Below are positions 39,761-50,650 of a DNA stretch of 64,000 nucleotides, one piece after another. Every line of letters begins with the position of its first letter. Within the stretch, counting starts at the first letter, position 1. Position numbers and translations under genes: made by a program. A model generated the notes under the pieces. It did no database searches. It was not told the DNA's origin and worked only from the letters and a program-made list of their open reading frames with translations. The stretch covers positions 28,655,777 through 28,719,776 of the forward strand of contig CM055093.1 in the NCBI GenBank assembly GCA_029204225.1, given 5' to 3'. Origin of the DNA: Diphasiastrum complanatum. Lineage: Eukaryota; Streptophyta; Lycopodiopsida; Lycopodiales; Lycopodiaceae.

Positions 39761-40076
39761 TAGCCAAAGGTGATATCATAAAAGAGTTCATCTACAATAC
39801 CAAAAAGTCTGTGTAAAATGTGAGCATAAAAGTTACTCTATTACGATAACATATATGCAAAAAAAAGTCTGCCTCTGTCACTGCTAGTGGAAAACTGGAG
39901 ACGGCCGATCACTGAAGTATAGATTTCCCTTCTAACTATCCCTTCTTTGTCCTGCACATCGGTTAGGATCTATAAAAGTTCAATTTTTTTATTGATAAAT
40001 CATCCTTGGTGCCACTGCTTTGTCCTTCCTTTCCTTTGAAATCTCTAGCCAAAGATCTAACGATCCATTAAGCATG
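39761..40076. other. no recognisable feature
   Basis: Possibly the 5' part of the Penelope-like remnant; no domain recognised. Confidence 0.45.
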
Positions 40077-40340
40077 TTTTGGATATGATTTTTTCACAAA
40101 AATGGGCAAGAAGCAGAAACTTAAAATTTGCAATCATAGATGGCTTGGAGGAAGATCAATATGTGAATCTTTGTTATTTCTTGTTAAGAGGCTTATTTAG
40201 GGGGAAAGGCTCAAACATTCTACAAGAGCTCAAGGTGAGCTCTATCATGGAAAGGAGGTCTCTCATGTCTTTCACACTTGGATCCTTTGAAACCTCCATC
40301 TAAAAATTTATGTATGATATATCTCACAATATATACCCAG
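40077..40340 (+). repeat. dispersed repeat, copy 2
   Basis: Matches 10685-11045 minus about 90 bp. A 74-codon frame spans it here but is not kept in copy 1, so it is not evidence of a gene. Confidence 0.7.
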
Positions 40341-40710
40341 AGGATCATCATTTTGCTAAGAAAATTGATGAGACTTTTGCACTCTACACTTTTGTGAGAT
40401 TTCTAGTCATTTGTCTTGTGATTTTTATGCATGATTGCTATCTAGTATCATTGTACTTGTTGTTTCAGGTGCAGGCCGTATAGTGGACAGTACTCCACAC
40501 GTGTGAAGCTGCTCTCACTAAAAAATGATGTGTTGATCCATTGCTCTTGCTTAAATCCAAGTATAGTGAATCTAGATCAAGATCTAATGTGTAGAACTTG
40601 ATAGATTCATTGATTAAGCAACCAATAACTCTCTATGATTGTAAAGTACAATCATTATTGTCCTAAAAACTATAAAATTTATCAAGTTGTAGTCATGTCC
40701 CATGTAATAT
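40341..40710. other. LTR-like scrap
   Basis: Contains CACACGTGTG at 40496-40505 next to GTGGACAGTACTC, as in the LTRs of this window, but ends could not be defined. Confidence 0.45.
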
Positions 40711-41126
40711 CAGATGGTTGTTGTTCCTTTGCATTACACATACATCTTAGCATCTCCGATAACATAACCTAGTCCGCGTGTTTCGTTTGCACATTGATGG
40801 CAACCAATGATAGTTGCCTCCATCCATTGATTGTGCACATAACTCATTATGCAAGAAATGAGGAACATAGCATGGAAGAAAAACAACAATGAATAAGCAC
40901 CTGAAACATTTTTTGTCTCATTGAGATGACACACCATAATGTTGAACACCAAACCATGGACAAACCGAGAGAGATTGTGAGGGGGGAAAAAAAAAAAGAG
41001 AAGGGGGGTGAGGGACGCAAAATAGTCAAGCTTTGATTTGAGACATAATATGATGGCCACTCAATATTATGCCAAGGAATGTTATGGATTGAGGGGTTCT
41101 ATTAGTTTTGTCCTAGGACCTCAAAT
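40711..41126 (+). repeat. host repeat R, copy 2 (uninterrupted)
   Basis: Joins the two halves seen at 14188-14466 and 19320-19450 without a gap, so it shows the pre-insertion state. It is cut at 41126 (after CCTAGGACCTCAAAT) by element K. Antisense frames across it (GCHQCAN, GLGYVIGDAKMYV) are not a recognised protein. Confidence 0.85.
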
Positions 41127-41318
41127 TGTGAAAGATTTAAGATCATACTATTCAAACTCAACTTCTAAACTTTCCCACACTTTCCAAAAGTGTTTATTCA
41201 AATGATTTTAGACTAATATAACTTTGAAAAGTCAAACTCTAAGTCTAATATGAAATTGGCCTCAAATGCCATATAAACAAATGTAGCAAATATGACTGAA
41301 CTAGTTGAATCTCTCACA
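41127..41318 (-). repeat. element K 3' LTR, internally deleted
   Basis: 192 bp. In minus sense it starts TGTGAGAGATTCAACTAG and ends AAATCTTTCACA, like element B LTR ends, but about 450 bp of the middle are missing. Confidence 0.82.
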
Positions 41319-41332
41319 CTCTCTCTTCAACT
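41319..41332 (-). promoter_or_regulatory. polypurine tract of element K
   Basis: Minus-strand AGTTGAAGAGAGAG immediately before the LTR. Confidence 0.78.
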
Positions 41333-41875
41333 AGTTTTAGCATGGACTTTGATAACACTCCAAGTGATGTCCTATGCTACATGAGTAATTCCTTTCCCAA
41401 TGATTTGGTGAAGATATTAGCTACACATTCCCTTGATGACACATGTTGAAGCTCCACCTCTTTTGCAATGACTTGTTTGCTCACAAAATGATATGCAACC
41501 TCAATGTGCTTGCTCCTAGCATGAAAGATAGTATTAATTGCCAAAATTTGGGCTGAAAGGTTGTCACAAAAAGATGATTGGGATCTCTGAAAAATCCAGC
41601 AAGTGAAGATCCTTGATCATCCTCTTGATCCATACCATCTCCTTTGTGCAATGTGTAAGAGCTTTGTACTTGGCCTCACTAGATGACAATGACATAGTGG
41701 CTTGGTTCTTTGACATCCATGATATAGCTCCATCACCCATGAAAATTCGATGAGAGCTAATGGATTTCCTATCCATTTTATCTCTAGCATAGTCCAAATA
41801 TGAAAATCCAAAAAGATTAGATGATGATCCCTCATACAATATGCCAAAATCTTGAGTTTCAATGATGTACCTCAA
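41333..41875 (-). pseudogene. element K RNase H and C-terminal tail
   Basis: RNase H: MRYIIETQDFGILYEG, YLDYARDKMDRKSISSHRIF, KNQATMSLSSSEAKYKALTH, KEMVWIKRMIKDLHLL. A stop at 41564 interrupts; the tail continues to about 41333 with IAKEVELQHVSSRECVANIF and RTSLGVLSKSMLK, almost the same as element B. Confidence 0.88.
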
Positions 41876-41893
41876 AACTCATTTTCCTTGCTT

Positions 41894-42286
41894 CTAATGC
41901 TCTTCACTAGGATCTTGCATGAATTGACTCAATCTTACAACACAATAGCTTAGATCTAGTCTATTAATGGTTAGATAGATGAGTGAACCAACTAGCTTCC
42001 TATAGAGAGTAATGTCCTTGAAAGATCTTTCACTACCTCTAATAGTTAGCTTTACATGAGATTCCATAGGTGTATCACAAGCTTTTGCATCTACCATATG
42101 AAATTTTTCTAGAATAGCATTAGCATACTTCTCTTGACAAATGAAAGTAGATTGAGAAGATCTAATGACTTTTATTCCCAAAATGTAATGCAAGTTACCA
42201 GGATCATGCAAGTCCAATTCCTTCTTAAGAGCAATCTTGATATCCTCCACATCTTGGTCTCCACCACTCAAGATGATATTATCCAC
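41894..42286 (-). pseudogene. element K RT, C-terminal half
   Basis: Starts VDNIILSGGD (the catalytic YVDD is altered to a form with VDN) and continues with NLHYILGIKVIRS, EKYANAILEKFHMVDAKACD, TPMESHVKL, YRKLVGSLIYLTINRLDLSY. Ends at a stop near 41894; RNase H follows in a shifted frame. Confidence 0.87.
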
Positions 42287-42334
42287 ATAGAAAGTTGATT
42301 GCTCCTCAAAAGCTTGTTCTCTTGCCTACACTAC

Positions 42335-42766
42335 TCAGAAATGAGAACTCCTTGTAGTGCCTCCAAGATTTAAGCTCTCCTTTATTGCATAAGATTGAAC
42401 AAGGTTGTCCAACTCTTCCCTCGATCCATTTAGGATCACTTGCACTAGATCTTTTGGATTGAGGTTGTCTCCTATGCAAGAAAGCTCTCTATGAAGATCT
42501 TTGACTCTCAAAACATAATTTGTGGCACTCTCATCACTCCTTTGGGAGCTTTGAAAATTTTGATTTCTTAGTGTGAGCAACCTTGAAGGGTTCCTTGCCT
42601 TGTAGATGGATTTCAATGTGTCCCAAGCCTCCTTGGATGTGGTACATGATCCAATCTCCCTCAACACCTCATTGGAAACATTCATCTTTATGATATGTAG
42701 GGCCATCCTAATCCAATTGCAAAACAGAGATGGTTCCATAAATGGATTATCTGATTTGCCACTCAC
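42335..42766 (-). pseudogene. element K gag fragment
   Basis: Copia gag without its N-terminus: IRMALHIIKMNVSNEVLREI, TSKEAWDTLKSIYKA, ATNYVLRVKDLHRELSC, LVQVILNGSREELDNLVQSY. The first 25 residues come from other sequence. It ends about 50 bp from the RT fragment. Confidence 0.87.
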
Positions 42767-42790
42767 TTTTTTCTTAGAATCTTCAATTTC

Positions 42791-43869
42791 TCAAAGTTCT
42801 AACTAACACTGGGGAAAAGAAATCCAAATTCCCAGAGGCAGTCTTCCTAATTAATTCCTAATTGTTATTCTTAATTACTATTAGTTATACTTCAAGAATT
42901 GAAAGTAGATTAACAAAACTGATCGACCAGGTCAACCAAGCAACTACCCCTTAGGCTTAATCACTTTTCTCCCTTCCAAATAAGGTTCAAGCTAAAAGCC
43001 CGAAATTTGTTCTAGGAAAAGGTTCAATTTGGTATCACTAGTACTTTAACTACTAATGAACTAGACTGTTTTGATTGTTCAACAAATTAAGTGCCACACT
43101 TAATTACTGGCAAATCTCCCATATGGATCAGCATAAAAATTGTTCCAATAAGATTTGCGCTATACTTGGTCTTTACTGATCCCAAAAAACCAGAAATGTT
43201 CCAATTAGTTGACAAACTGCCGGTTGATCTAAGTTTTTGATGTTCTTATAAAGTAACTAGACTTGTAACTTTTCCAACCATGGCATCTTGTTGTGTAAGA
43301 CCATGAGTTGAGGAAAATTGTTGTAGTAGAGAGTATTAAGATTAGTTGCTTTTTCAGTTGTTGAGTTTGAATGAATGATAGTCTAATTAGGCAGTGCAAA
43401 TTCTAAGCAGAAGTGTGTGAACGAGAGAGAATACTCTGTTAATCTGAAAATTGGTTAGCCGAGTGTGTGGAATCCCAGCTCTGTGTACGATACGGAATGG
43501 AGTTGGCTTCTGCCAACATGTGGCGTTGTGGATGACTTGCTTACATTTTCACAATAACATCTCTTTTACTTACTCTTCTGATATTCTTTTGTCTATGCAA
43601 CACATCTTATATTTCTGACTACTTTTCACGATCCAAATTTCACGACCCAAATTACCCAAATTTTTCTCCTTTTTCCACCTTTTGCATTTATCTAGCAATC
43701 TGTACCACATCACACTCCTCTTCTAACTACTCTCTCCGAGGGGGGGGATAGGCAAGTAGTATTGTCATACTACTTCATACTTAGAAAAACACTATCTCCC
43801 TGATCCGCACCTTCTAAATGAACAAACCGAATCAAGCCAGTGGCCTAGACCACAATTAAGATCTGCCAT
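42791..43869. other. no gene; possible leader or LTR of element L
   Basis: AT-rich; contains GTGGCGTTGTGGATGAC near 43522, weakly like a tRNA primer site, and a G8 run at 43741. LTR ends could not be defined. Confidence 0.45.
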
Positions 43870-43978
43870 ACATGATCCAAGAAATTGAGGTCCCCAATAT
43901 GCAGGAAGATATGACTATGGACCTATTAGATTATCTCTTGAATGATGATCACCTGCCTTTGAACGAAGGACTCCCAAA

Positions 43979-44879
43979 TTGGATTTACCCAAATTTGATG
44001 GTAGAATGGAACCTCATCGGTTTATTCAAATCTTTGAGAATGCCTGTGAAGTATATGGAGATTTGTTACATGAAAGCATGGCTCAAGTCTTCTCTATGAC
44101 CTTATTAGGAGGTGCGCGAGATTGGTTTTTTAATCTTGACCGAGATGAACGTAATGAATGGGAAGCCTTGAAAGAAGCTTTCATAAAACAATTCAAACCT
44201 GATAGGTTATCGGATAGCCCTTTTGTATGAATAAGCCAAATCAAAATGAGAGAAAAAAAAAGTAAGGGATTGTATCGAACGATTTAAATGTCTTTGCAGC
44301 CAATATCAAGAAGGATTAACCGAAAGAATGTTAATCACTTGGTTCATAGTCGGTCTCCCAAAAAGGATTCAACATGAGCTTAAACCTATTGATGATTATC
44401 GTCAACTGAAGCAAGCCATGTTAGATGTGATAAAGGAAGAAGATGAAGAGTCAGATGATGAGGATCATCATTTTGATAACCGCCAAGAAAATTCAAAAGA
44501 ACAAAGAAGAGAACGTCCTGCTGAGGGGATTAGCGGACAACGAATATCTAGCAGATCGCACACTATCAATGTGCGGAATGAATTCGAAAGAGTGTCAAAA
44601 ATCCATAAAAATCAATTAATTGAGATTCAGAAAGCCTTAAAGGATCTTCAAATCCATAATACATACCCTAGACGAGAAGGTGTATGGTGTTCTATTTGTA
44701 GAGGAAATTACACTGGTACTGAATGTTTGAATAAGGGCCCAACGCACAATCCATCTCGATGTGTGTTCTATAATAGATCAGATCATAATCTTTCAAGTGC
44801 CCCTATAATTCGGTTAAACAATTCAGATCCCAACAGAGACCACCGAATCAATCACGTGTGCAACAGCCACAGAAAGTAG
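43979..44879 (+). pseudogene. element L gag
   Basis: LPKFDGRMEPHRFIQIFENA (preceded by a frameshift), VFSMTLLGGARDWFFNLDRD, WEALKEAFIKQFKPDRLSDS: the Retrotrans_gag domain. After a stop at 44228 the same protein continues with MLITWFIVGLPKRIQHELKP and an acidic EEDEESDDEDHHFDNRQ stretch, to 44879. Confidence 0.85.
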
Positions 44880-45087
44880 TTGGTATCGCACAAGCCCAAA
44901 ATAAAGTACAAGTTCCACAAAGAACAAATGGAGATAATAATCGATTGTTACCTAGAATTAAAAAACCATGCTCATGTTAATTACATTGATGAGGAGGCCT
45001 CTTGCTCTCATGATTCTTCATACTACTCAGAGGAGGCACCCATTTCTTGATTCTTATGCAGATCCAGAAACATCTACCCAATGTGGC

Positions 45088-45300
45088 TATGTTGTCACAA
45101 CCGCTAGCAAGCTTAATGGATGTTGGGTCTGTGGGCAACAAGGCCATAGGTTCTTGACTTGTTAATTAAAGAAAGCCTACCAAGCATGCTGTGAAAATTG
45201 TGGATGAACTCATTGTTATAAAGATTGTCCCGCACAAGAGAAAGAGACAGTGTCTGCTAGGCACATTCAAGAACAAGCAATTAGAGTGATGACAAGAACC
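45088..45300 (+). pseudogene. element L zinc knuckles
   Basis: CWVCGQQGHRFLTC is a complete CCHC knuckle at about 45121-45162, followed by a stop; CENCG-THCYKDC, with a stop in place of one residue, is a second knuckle at about 45196-45232. Confidence 0.8.
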
Positions 45301-45698
45301 CATTACAACAAAAAAACATGAATGACACTAGATCTAAGAGTAAGAACATTGAAAAGGACGAGTCTTCCCCCACTTCAATGTCACCCAGATCTTATCCTAA
45401 TCCTATAGTTAAGCAGGAAAGGTATAAACAAGTTCAAGGTGAGCTACTTTGTGAATACAAAAAAGAACCTATTCCATTACCCGAGGAAACTGAACAAAAA
45501 CATGTGCCGCAACCCTCAGGAATAGAGCTCATAACTAACCTTCTGTAGTCTCAGATTACATTACCTTTCCATATTGTTCTAAAATTATCGGAACCTTTAC
45601 ACAAGATTATAACTCACGAGCTGCAACAACCTGATGAGGACGTTCAATTACCTCATCAACTGGAGACTCCAAGGTAGACATGATGAGTTGATGCTACC

Positions 45699-46601
45699 TT
45701 GTTTCAAACTGGAAAGGCAAGAGGTTGCATCACTTTACCAATGAGACATAGAGATAATGCTATTGTGCCAACTATCATCGATAGCGGGTCAAGAGTAAAT
45801 ATCATTTTGTTGTCACTTGCTAAACAATGGGGTGTCGGTCCTATTGTTCCACCGAAATATTGGCTGAATTTAGCTAATCAAACTTCAACTGAACCGTATG
45901 GACACATCAACGCCGTATCCATTAAGATTGTTGGTCTTAAGTTTAAGTTGATTGTGTGGTATTAGATCTCCCACAAGACAAATTTTGAATACAAGTTTTT
46001 GTTAGGAATTACATGGTTAACAAATGCTGAAGTAGTTCAAGATTGGAAGAAGCAACACATTATATTTGGGAATAGAGATCAAAAAATATCAGTAGATTAC
46101 TCCACTGGTAAAACAAAACTAGTACGAGAGGAAGATGAATGTTCCACCACATGTGAAGAAACTAACAATTCTCCAATAACCCACGAGCATTACGCACAAT
46201 CTACCGATATCATTAATTGGGGACACATATTAGCAACCAATGATTGTATAGATGCTAATCGATGTAGTAATGAGGTAATGTCTGATTTCAAAAGTCCAAT
46301 AACGATCACATCTAGAAATATAGATCAGCCGATTATGGATGCTTTTTATATTTCTTATGTTGACGCAGAGCTCATTCAAACAGAATGGCTTCCAAGCCTG
46401 TCGGTTAACGCTCCCATAACAATCACAGATAAAGGCATTATGCTGACAATGACTGACAAAGATCCAACTGATGAACAAATACTTCACTATCTAGATCCAC
46501 AATCATCCTACTTTATGAGAATACCAAAAGAGATTAAGTTGTCATCTCCTTTTCCACATGTAGATGAATGCATTCTGAAGAATGTAGCGCAACCTAGTTG
46601 A
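45699..46601 (+). pseudogene. element L aspartic protease and following polyprotein
   Basis: GCITLPMRHRDNAIVPTIID, SGSRVNIILLSLAKQWG: the retropepsin active site IIDSGS at 45774-45791. It is followed by GHINAVSIKIVGLKFKLIVW, a stop at 45963, and LLGITWLTNAEVVQDWKKQH, the typical second half of plant Ty3-type proteases (LLGRPWL-like, with Arg-Pro changed). The remaining about 150 residues to 46601 are hydrophilic and unrecognised; the RT opening is not found. Confidence 0.82.
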
Positions 46602-46794
46602 TTAATCGATCGTCATCTACATGATAAGTCCTATGAATGGGACAATTCGAGAGATGAAATCATTAGTACTCTAGTAGCCAAACCACATACTCGGATTCCT
46701 CCATCTACGGTTATTGATAATCTCCAGATTACCAATTCGTGAAATAAACCACTCCCTATCATGCTGTTGTAAAGCTACCTTTACAAGCTTTACT

Positions 46795-46910
46795 TTTGGT
46801 GCCACTAGCGCCAGCATTGTCCCTAGTGCCAACAGTGCCATTGCTGCTCCCGGTGCCGCCGACGCCGGTGCCGCTCTCGGTGCCGCTGTGAGTACAATCC
46901 AGTTGGTGCC
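46795..46910 (+). repeat. GGTGCC-rich low-complexity tract
   Basis: Imperfect GGTGCC/GCCGGTGCCGC units. The short frames on either strand (Ala- or Gly-rich) come from the composition. Confidence 0.65.
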
Positions 46911-48061
46911 AAGTTCCTATGACTAAAAAACTTTGATTGGCTCTAGCGAAATCCAGAGAGCTCGGATCAATGTGCAATCACCTCACACAATCAAGGCATG
47001 ATTAAAGGAAACCTGGGGATTAATAAATTCTAGAGAGAGAAAATGACTTTCTAGAGAGAGAAAATGTGCTTTACTAGCTTGGGTAGAGCACTTGGTATGA
47101 GGGGAGGTGGTGAATCCCACCAGAACTATAGGGGGATGCAGGTTGCGACTCAGGGCGAAGTCTCAACTCCCCTTGCTAAAATGTTGTCCTGGCACCCGCC
47201 TTGGCATGCCAGCGCCCCCCGGAGACTAGGGTCGGTGACACATTTGAAATGTAACCTTCTCAAATGAATTAAGAAAGTGGGATTTTTCTCAAACTGACTC
47301 TGATTACCTTCTGGGTTTCAATGTTCAGTAAAAGCGCCAGTTGTAAGACCGCTTCAAACCTTTTGATATGGCACATAGCTGAGGGTCATATCTCAGAACG
47401 CCAGCGATATGTTGTCGGGACCATTCGGTCCGAGATGCTAGTGGTATGCTGTCAAGACCATTCGGTCTAGGAACTGGTTGTCTTCATATTTGTCACGGCT
47501 TGTGGTTCTGAGTGTTCCTTGCATGAATGTGAATGGGTTAAGCTCTTGGGGAACAGGCTCTAACATGTCAGCTGAGTTGGATGGCTTGCTTGGATGGAAG
47601 TTAACTGTTTATGGCTGGCTAGTCTAGCGTGGCGCTAGGTTGATGCTCGTGACGAAGCTTTGAGTTGGTTAAGTCTGATGTAAGTTAGACCACTTTCTTG
47701 GAATGGATGTTACTCATCTATAATAAAACTTCGAGCTAGTTAAGTTTGATGTATGTCGGGTGGCTTGCTTTGGAGGAAGTCACCCACATCGGGACCCCCG
47801 GTCTAGCATGGCACCAGATTGGATCTCAATGTTGGTTTTTGAACTTCCAGATGGTTAAGTTTGATCATTTTTGGCTAGTTAGCTGCTTGTAAGTCAAGTG
47901 GGTTCGGACGACAAGAGTTGAAAGCCAGGAAGCTAAGTCGTGGTTCCCAGCTCCCTTTGGGATGTTTGTGCTACATGTGATAGCCGAGCCGACTGGCTGG
48001 TCAGCTATGTAGATCTCACGGAAATGTCCATTGTTTGGGGTTCATCAGGACAGTTGTTGTG
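46911..48061. other. GC-richer region, no gene recognised
   Basis: Includes GCACTTGGTATGAGGGGAGG near 47088 and a duplicated CTAGAGAGAGAAAATG at 47030-47068. The phrases CTAAGTT(G)GATG and GGCTTGCTTGGA recur. Composition is unlike the copia elements around it. Its origin is unknown. Confidence 0.45.
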
Positions 48062-48069
48062 CAAGGTGC

Positions 48070-48662
48070 TGCCCACGGTGTAAGCATGGGTGCATCCACG
48101 GTCAGGCCGATCGGTAGAATGGGGGACTTGATGAGTCAAGGTGTTGTCCTTGAGGTGTAACCACGGTCAGTTCTCGCGGTTCGGGCCTGGCACCGTTTGC
48201 ACGTAGAATAGATGTGGCAAAGTGTTGCCTAGGTAGGTGAAAGCATGGTCTATGTCGTGTGGGGTGCGGGGTGACATATTCAAGGATAGATGTCGATCGT
48301 TTAGCTATAATGGCTATCGACCAAATTTGGTGGAGCGTTACTAAGGCAATGTGCTGCCTAATGGTGAAAGCACGGGTGCGTCCATGATCTAGGTGGTCGA
48401 CAGAACGGGAGACTTGATGAGTCAAGGTGCTGCTCTTGAGGTGTAAGCACGGTCAGTTCCCACGGTTTGAGCATGGCATTGTCTGCACGTAGGACAGATG
48501 AGACAGAGTGTTGCCATTAGGATGTGGTCAAAGCATGGTCTGTGCCTTGTGGGGTCCGGAGCGACATATTCGGGATAGTTGTCGATCGTTTAGATATAAG
48601 GGCTATCGACTAGAGTTGGTAAGGCATGACTGAGGCAATGTGCTGCATAATGGTGAAAGCAC
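48070..48662 (+). repeat. tandem repeat, about 287-bp unit, two copies
   Basis: GGGTGC(A/G)TCCA recurs at 48088 and 48374, and the next unit edge falls near 48662. Each unit contains GAGACTTGATGAGTCAAGGTG-like, GTCGATCGTTTAG and AAGGCAATGTGCTGC blocks. The third unit is cut off before element E. Confidence 0.8.
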
Positions 48663-48730
48663 GGATAGTTGGATGGGTGTTCTCTGTGGGCTGATTCTGT
48701 GATCGATCTCTATGGGCACATCTAGGCAAA

Positions 48731-49676
48731 TGAAGAAAGAAAATATTTCTACTAACAAAGCTTTGATAGCTTTCAGCCCTCGCTCTGACGAAAAAGTTCA
48801 TGAACACGAAAGTCAAAAGACACGAAGCGAAAATGTTCGTGAACACCCTGACGAGAAGACACGAATGCAAAAGATTCGCAAAAGAGAATTTCTCACAGTA
48901 CAACAAGAGAAAGTCAGACGATTCGAAAGTCAAAAGACACGAGGCAACACGAAAATCGTCGCGACACCTTTTTAGTCCTCACGTTCCAAAAAGGACCAGC
49001 AAGTTCATGCAAGTACCAAGAAGTACATATATCTGATCTGATATTATGACATCAGCAGATACACTCTAGGTCGTGGCTAATATGCCACTCTTGTGATTCG
49101 TGATTAGTTGTAGATGTTTAACCACTCTAATCTAGAAGTTACACGATGCGACTACATACCTTCTGGTTGATGCATGATATAATATGTATGTAGAAGTCTA
49201 ATGCTAGTAAGCAAGAAGACAAAAATACAGAATATGAGTCCGCCTGCGTGCGAGACAATTTTTTGCGTAGGATTTGTAGATCCACAAGTTCGCTAGTAAG
49301 CGAGACATGAATTCGTAAGAGAAGTGCATTTTTCTCATGCCAACGCACTGCGTGGATCTGGATGTAGTGCTTGAAGAATCAAAAAAGTCAATAGATTATT
49401 TTGTAGTCGTTACGCACATATCACTCTTATCTTGTCTAATCTTGAATGTAAATTAGTTTGCTGTTATTCATGTGTCTGATTTACTTCTTCATTTAATTCC
49501 ACATCTTGGTTTGAATTTTGTTGAATGTTGTGTTAACTTAAAACATAGATCAACAGTGTCTATCTACATTCTAGAGGACTGTAGGAATGATACAACTGGC
49601 AGTGATCAGCAATCGTATCTGAAATCTATCCGAATTATTTTGTTTTGCATTTGTTTTGTGCTCACTATTGTCATCA
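48731..49676 (+). repeat. element E 5' LTR
   Basis: TGAAGAAAGAAAATAT to CTATTGTCATCA, about 946 bp; related to 14501-15570. Contains the same open sense-strand stretch as LTR C (LIAFSPRSDEKVHEHESQKT). Confidence 0.83.
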
Positions 49677-49677
49677 G

Positions 49678-49689
49678 TGGTATCAGAGC
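49678..49689 (+). promoter_or_regulatory. primer binding site (tRNA-iMet) of element E
   Basis: TGGTATCAGAGC, 1 bp after the LTR. Confidence 0.92.
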
Positions 49690-49788
49690 CTACCTTGTCA
49701 TAGTCTAACGTTCCCAATAAGCTATCAGATCCAGGACACCAAGCATTCAAACAAACATCCATCAACAAGAGAACACACTTTAGAAGCA

Positions 49789-50650
49789 ATGGCTTCAATT
49801 AGCAGCGTACAGAGCAAGATTTGTACAGTTTTGGATTCTTCAGGATCTAACTTTCTAGACTGGAAAGTTAAGACATCATTGATACTCAAGGGTGAAGGTT
49901 TATTCCCCTAGGTGGATGGCACAGAGGAGATGCCTACGACATCAGGCAAAGAGCTACGTGAGTGGAGGGAGAAAAATGACAGGGCAATAGCCTTGCTATC
50001 ATCTTCCATCGAAGATAGTCTCACACTTGACCTGGCTACACTCTCCAAAGTTAAGGAGATGTGGGATACACTGTTCACGAGATTTCAAATGAGATCAAGA
50101 AGTCAAATAAAAATGTTGGAAGATCAGCTGACAAGTCCAGTGGGATGGGAAGGACCTCACTTCTTTTGTAAGGAAGATGAAAGATCTATTTCTCTCACTA
50201 CATAACTCTGGAACAGAGAATGTAGTGTCAGCTGAGAAGCAACTCACTTACCTATTGAGAGCCGGATCTTTCCAGACAACCAGAATCTTGCTCACGAAAG
50301 ATCCTACAATGACCTTCAAAAAGGCAATTGTCGAGATTCAAGAGGAAGTCAAGGCCAAAGAACACCTTGATCATAAGGATGGTTCTGACCAAGCCCTCTA
50401 CAGCCACAAAGATAAATCCAAGAAACAAATAAAGCCTAAGAGGGAGCCGAATCAAAGGCAGGATCGTGATCATCAAGTAGACGGGACCAATAAAGGTAAC
50501 TGGAATAGCAAAGAGAGGTCAAAACAACAAGGTGGAGAAAAGAAGACTTGCGTGAGATGCCGAAGAGATGGGCACATAGTTGATACATGATGGCTCAATT
50601 TGAAAATTGAATGTATCCACTGCCATAAGAAGGGTCATGCAACCATGGAT
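49789..50650 (+). pseudogene. element E gag with zinc knuckles
   Basis: MASISSVQSKICTVLDSSGS, NFLDWKVKTSLILKGEGLFP, a stop at 49909-49911, then KELREWREKNDRAIALLSSS, TLSKVKEMWDTLFTRFQMRS, and after a frameshift near 50150 TFKKAIVEIQEEVKAKEHLD. The knuckle CVRCRRDGHIVDT ends in TGA where the last Cys belongs; a second knuckle CIHCHKKGHATMDC follows at about 50610-50652. Confidence 0.85.

Larger units (their letters stand above)
41127..42790 (-). mobile_element. Element K: deleted Ty1/copia element
   Basis: Minus strand. A shortened 3' LTR of the element B family (41127-41318), polypurine tract, RNase H tail, RNase H, RT C-terminal half and a piece of gag directly beside it. Gag-end, knuckle, protease, integrase and RT N-half are deleted. 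No right LTR or duplication was found; the right end is truncated near 42790. Confidence 0.85.
43870..46740 (+). mobile_element. Element L: Ty3-type gag-protease remnant
   Basis: Ty3-type gag, two CCHC knuckles and a retropepsin follow in order over 2.9 kb, with stops and frameshifts. No RT, RNase H or integrase is found downstream before the sequence changes character at about 46745. No LTRs were identified, so this may be a truncated or non-autonomous element. Confidence 0.75.

Noticed and set aside
43515-43545. GTGGCGTTGTGG as the primer site of element L
   Set aside because: Match to tRNA 3' ends is weak and no LTR end could be placed before it.
46714-46977. Ala-rich and Gly-rich frames near 46.8 kb
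   Set aside because: Low-complexity GGTGCC composition, no start context or domain.
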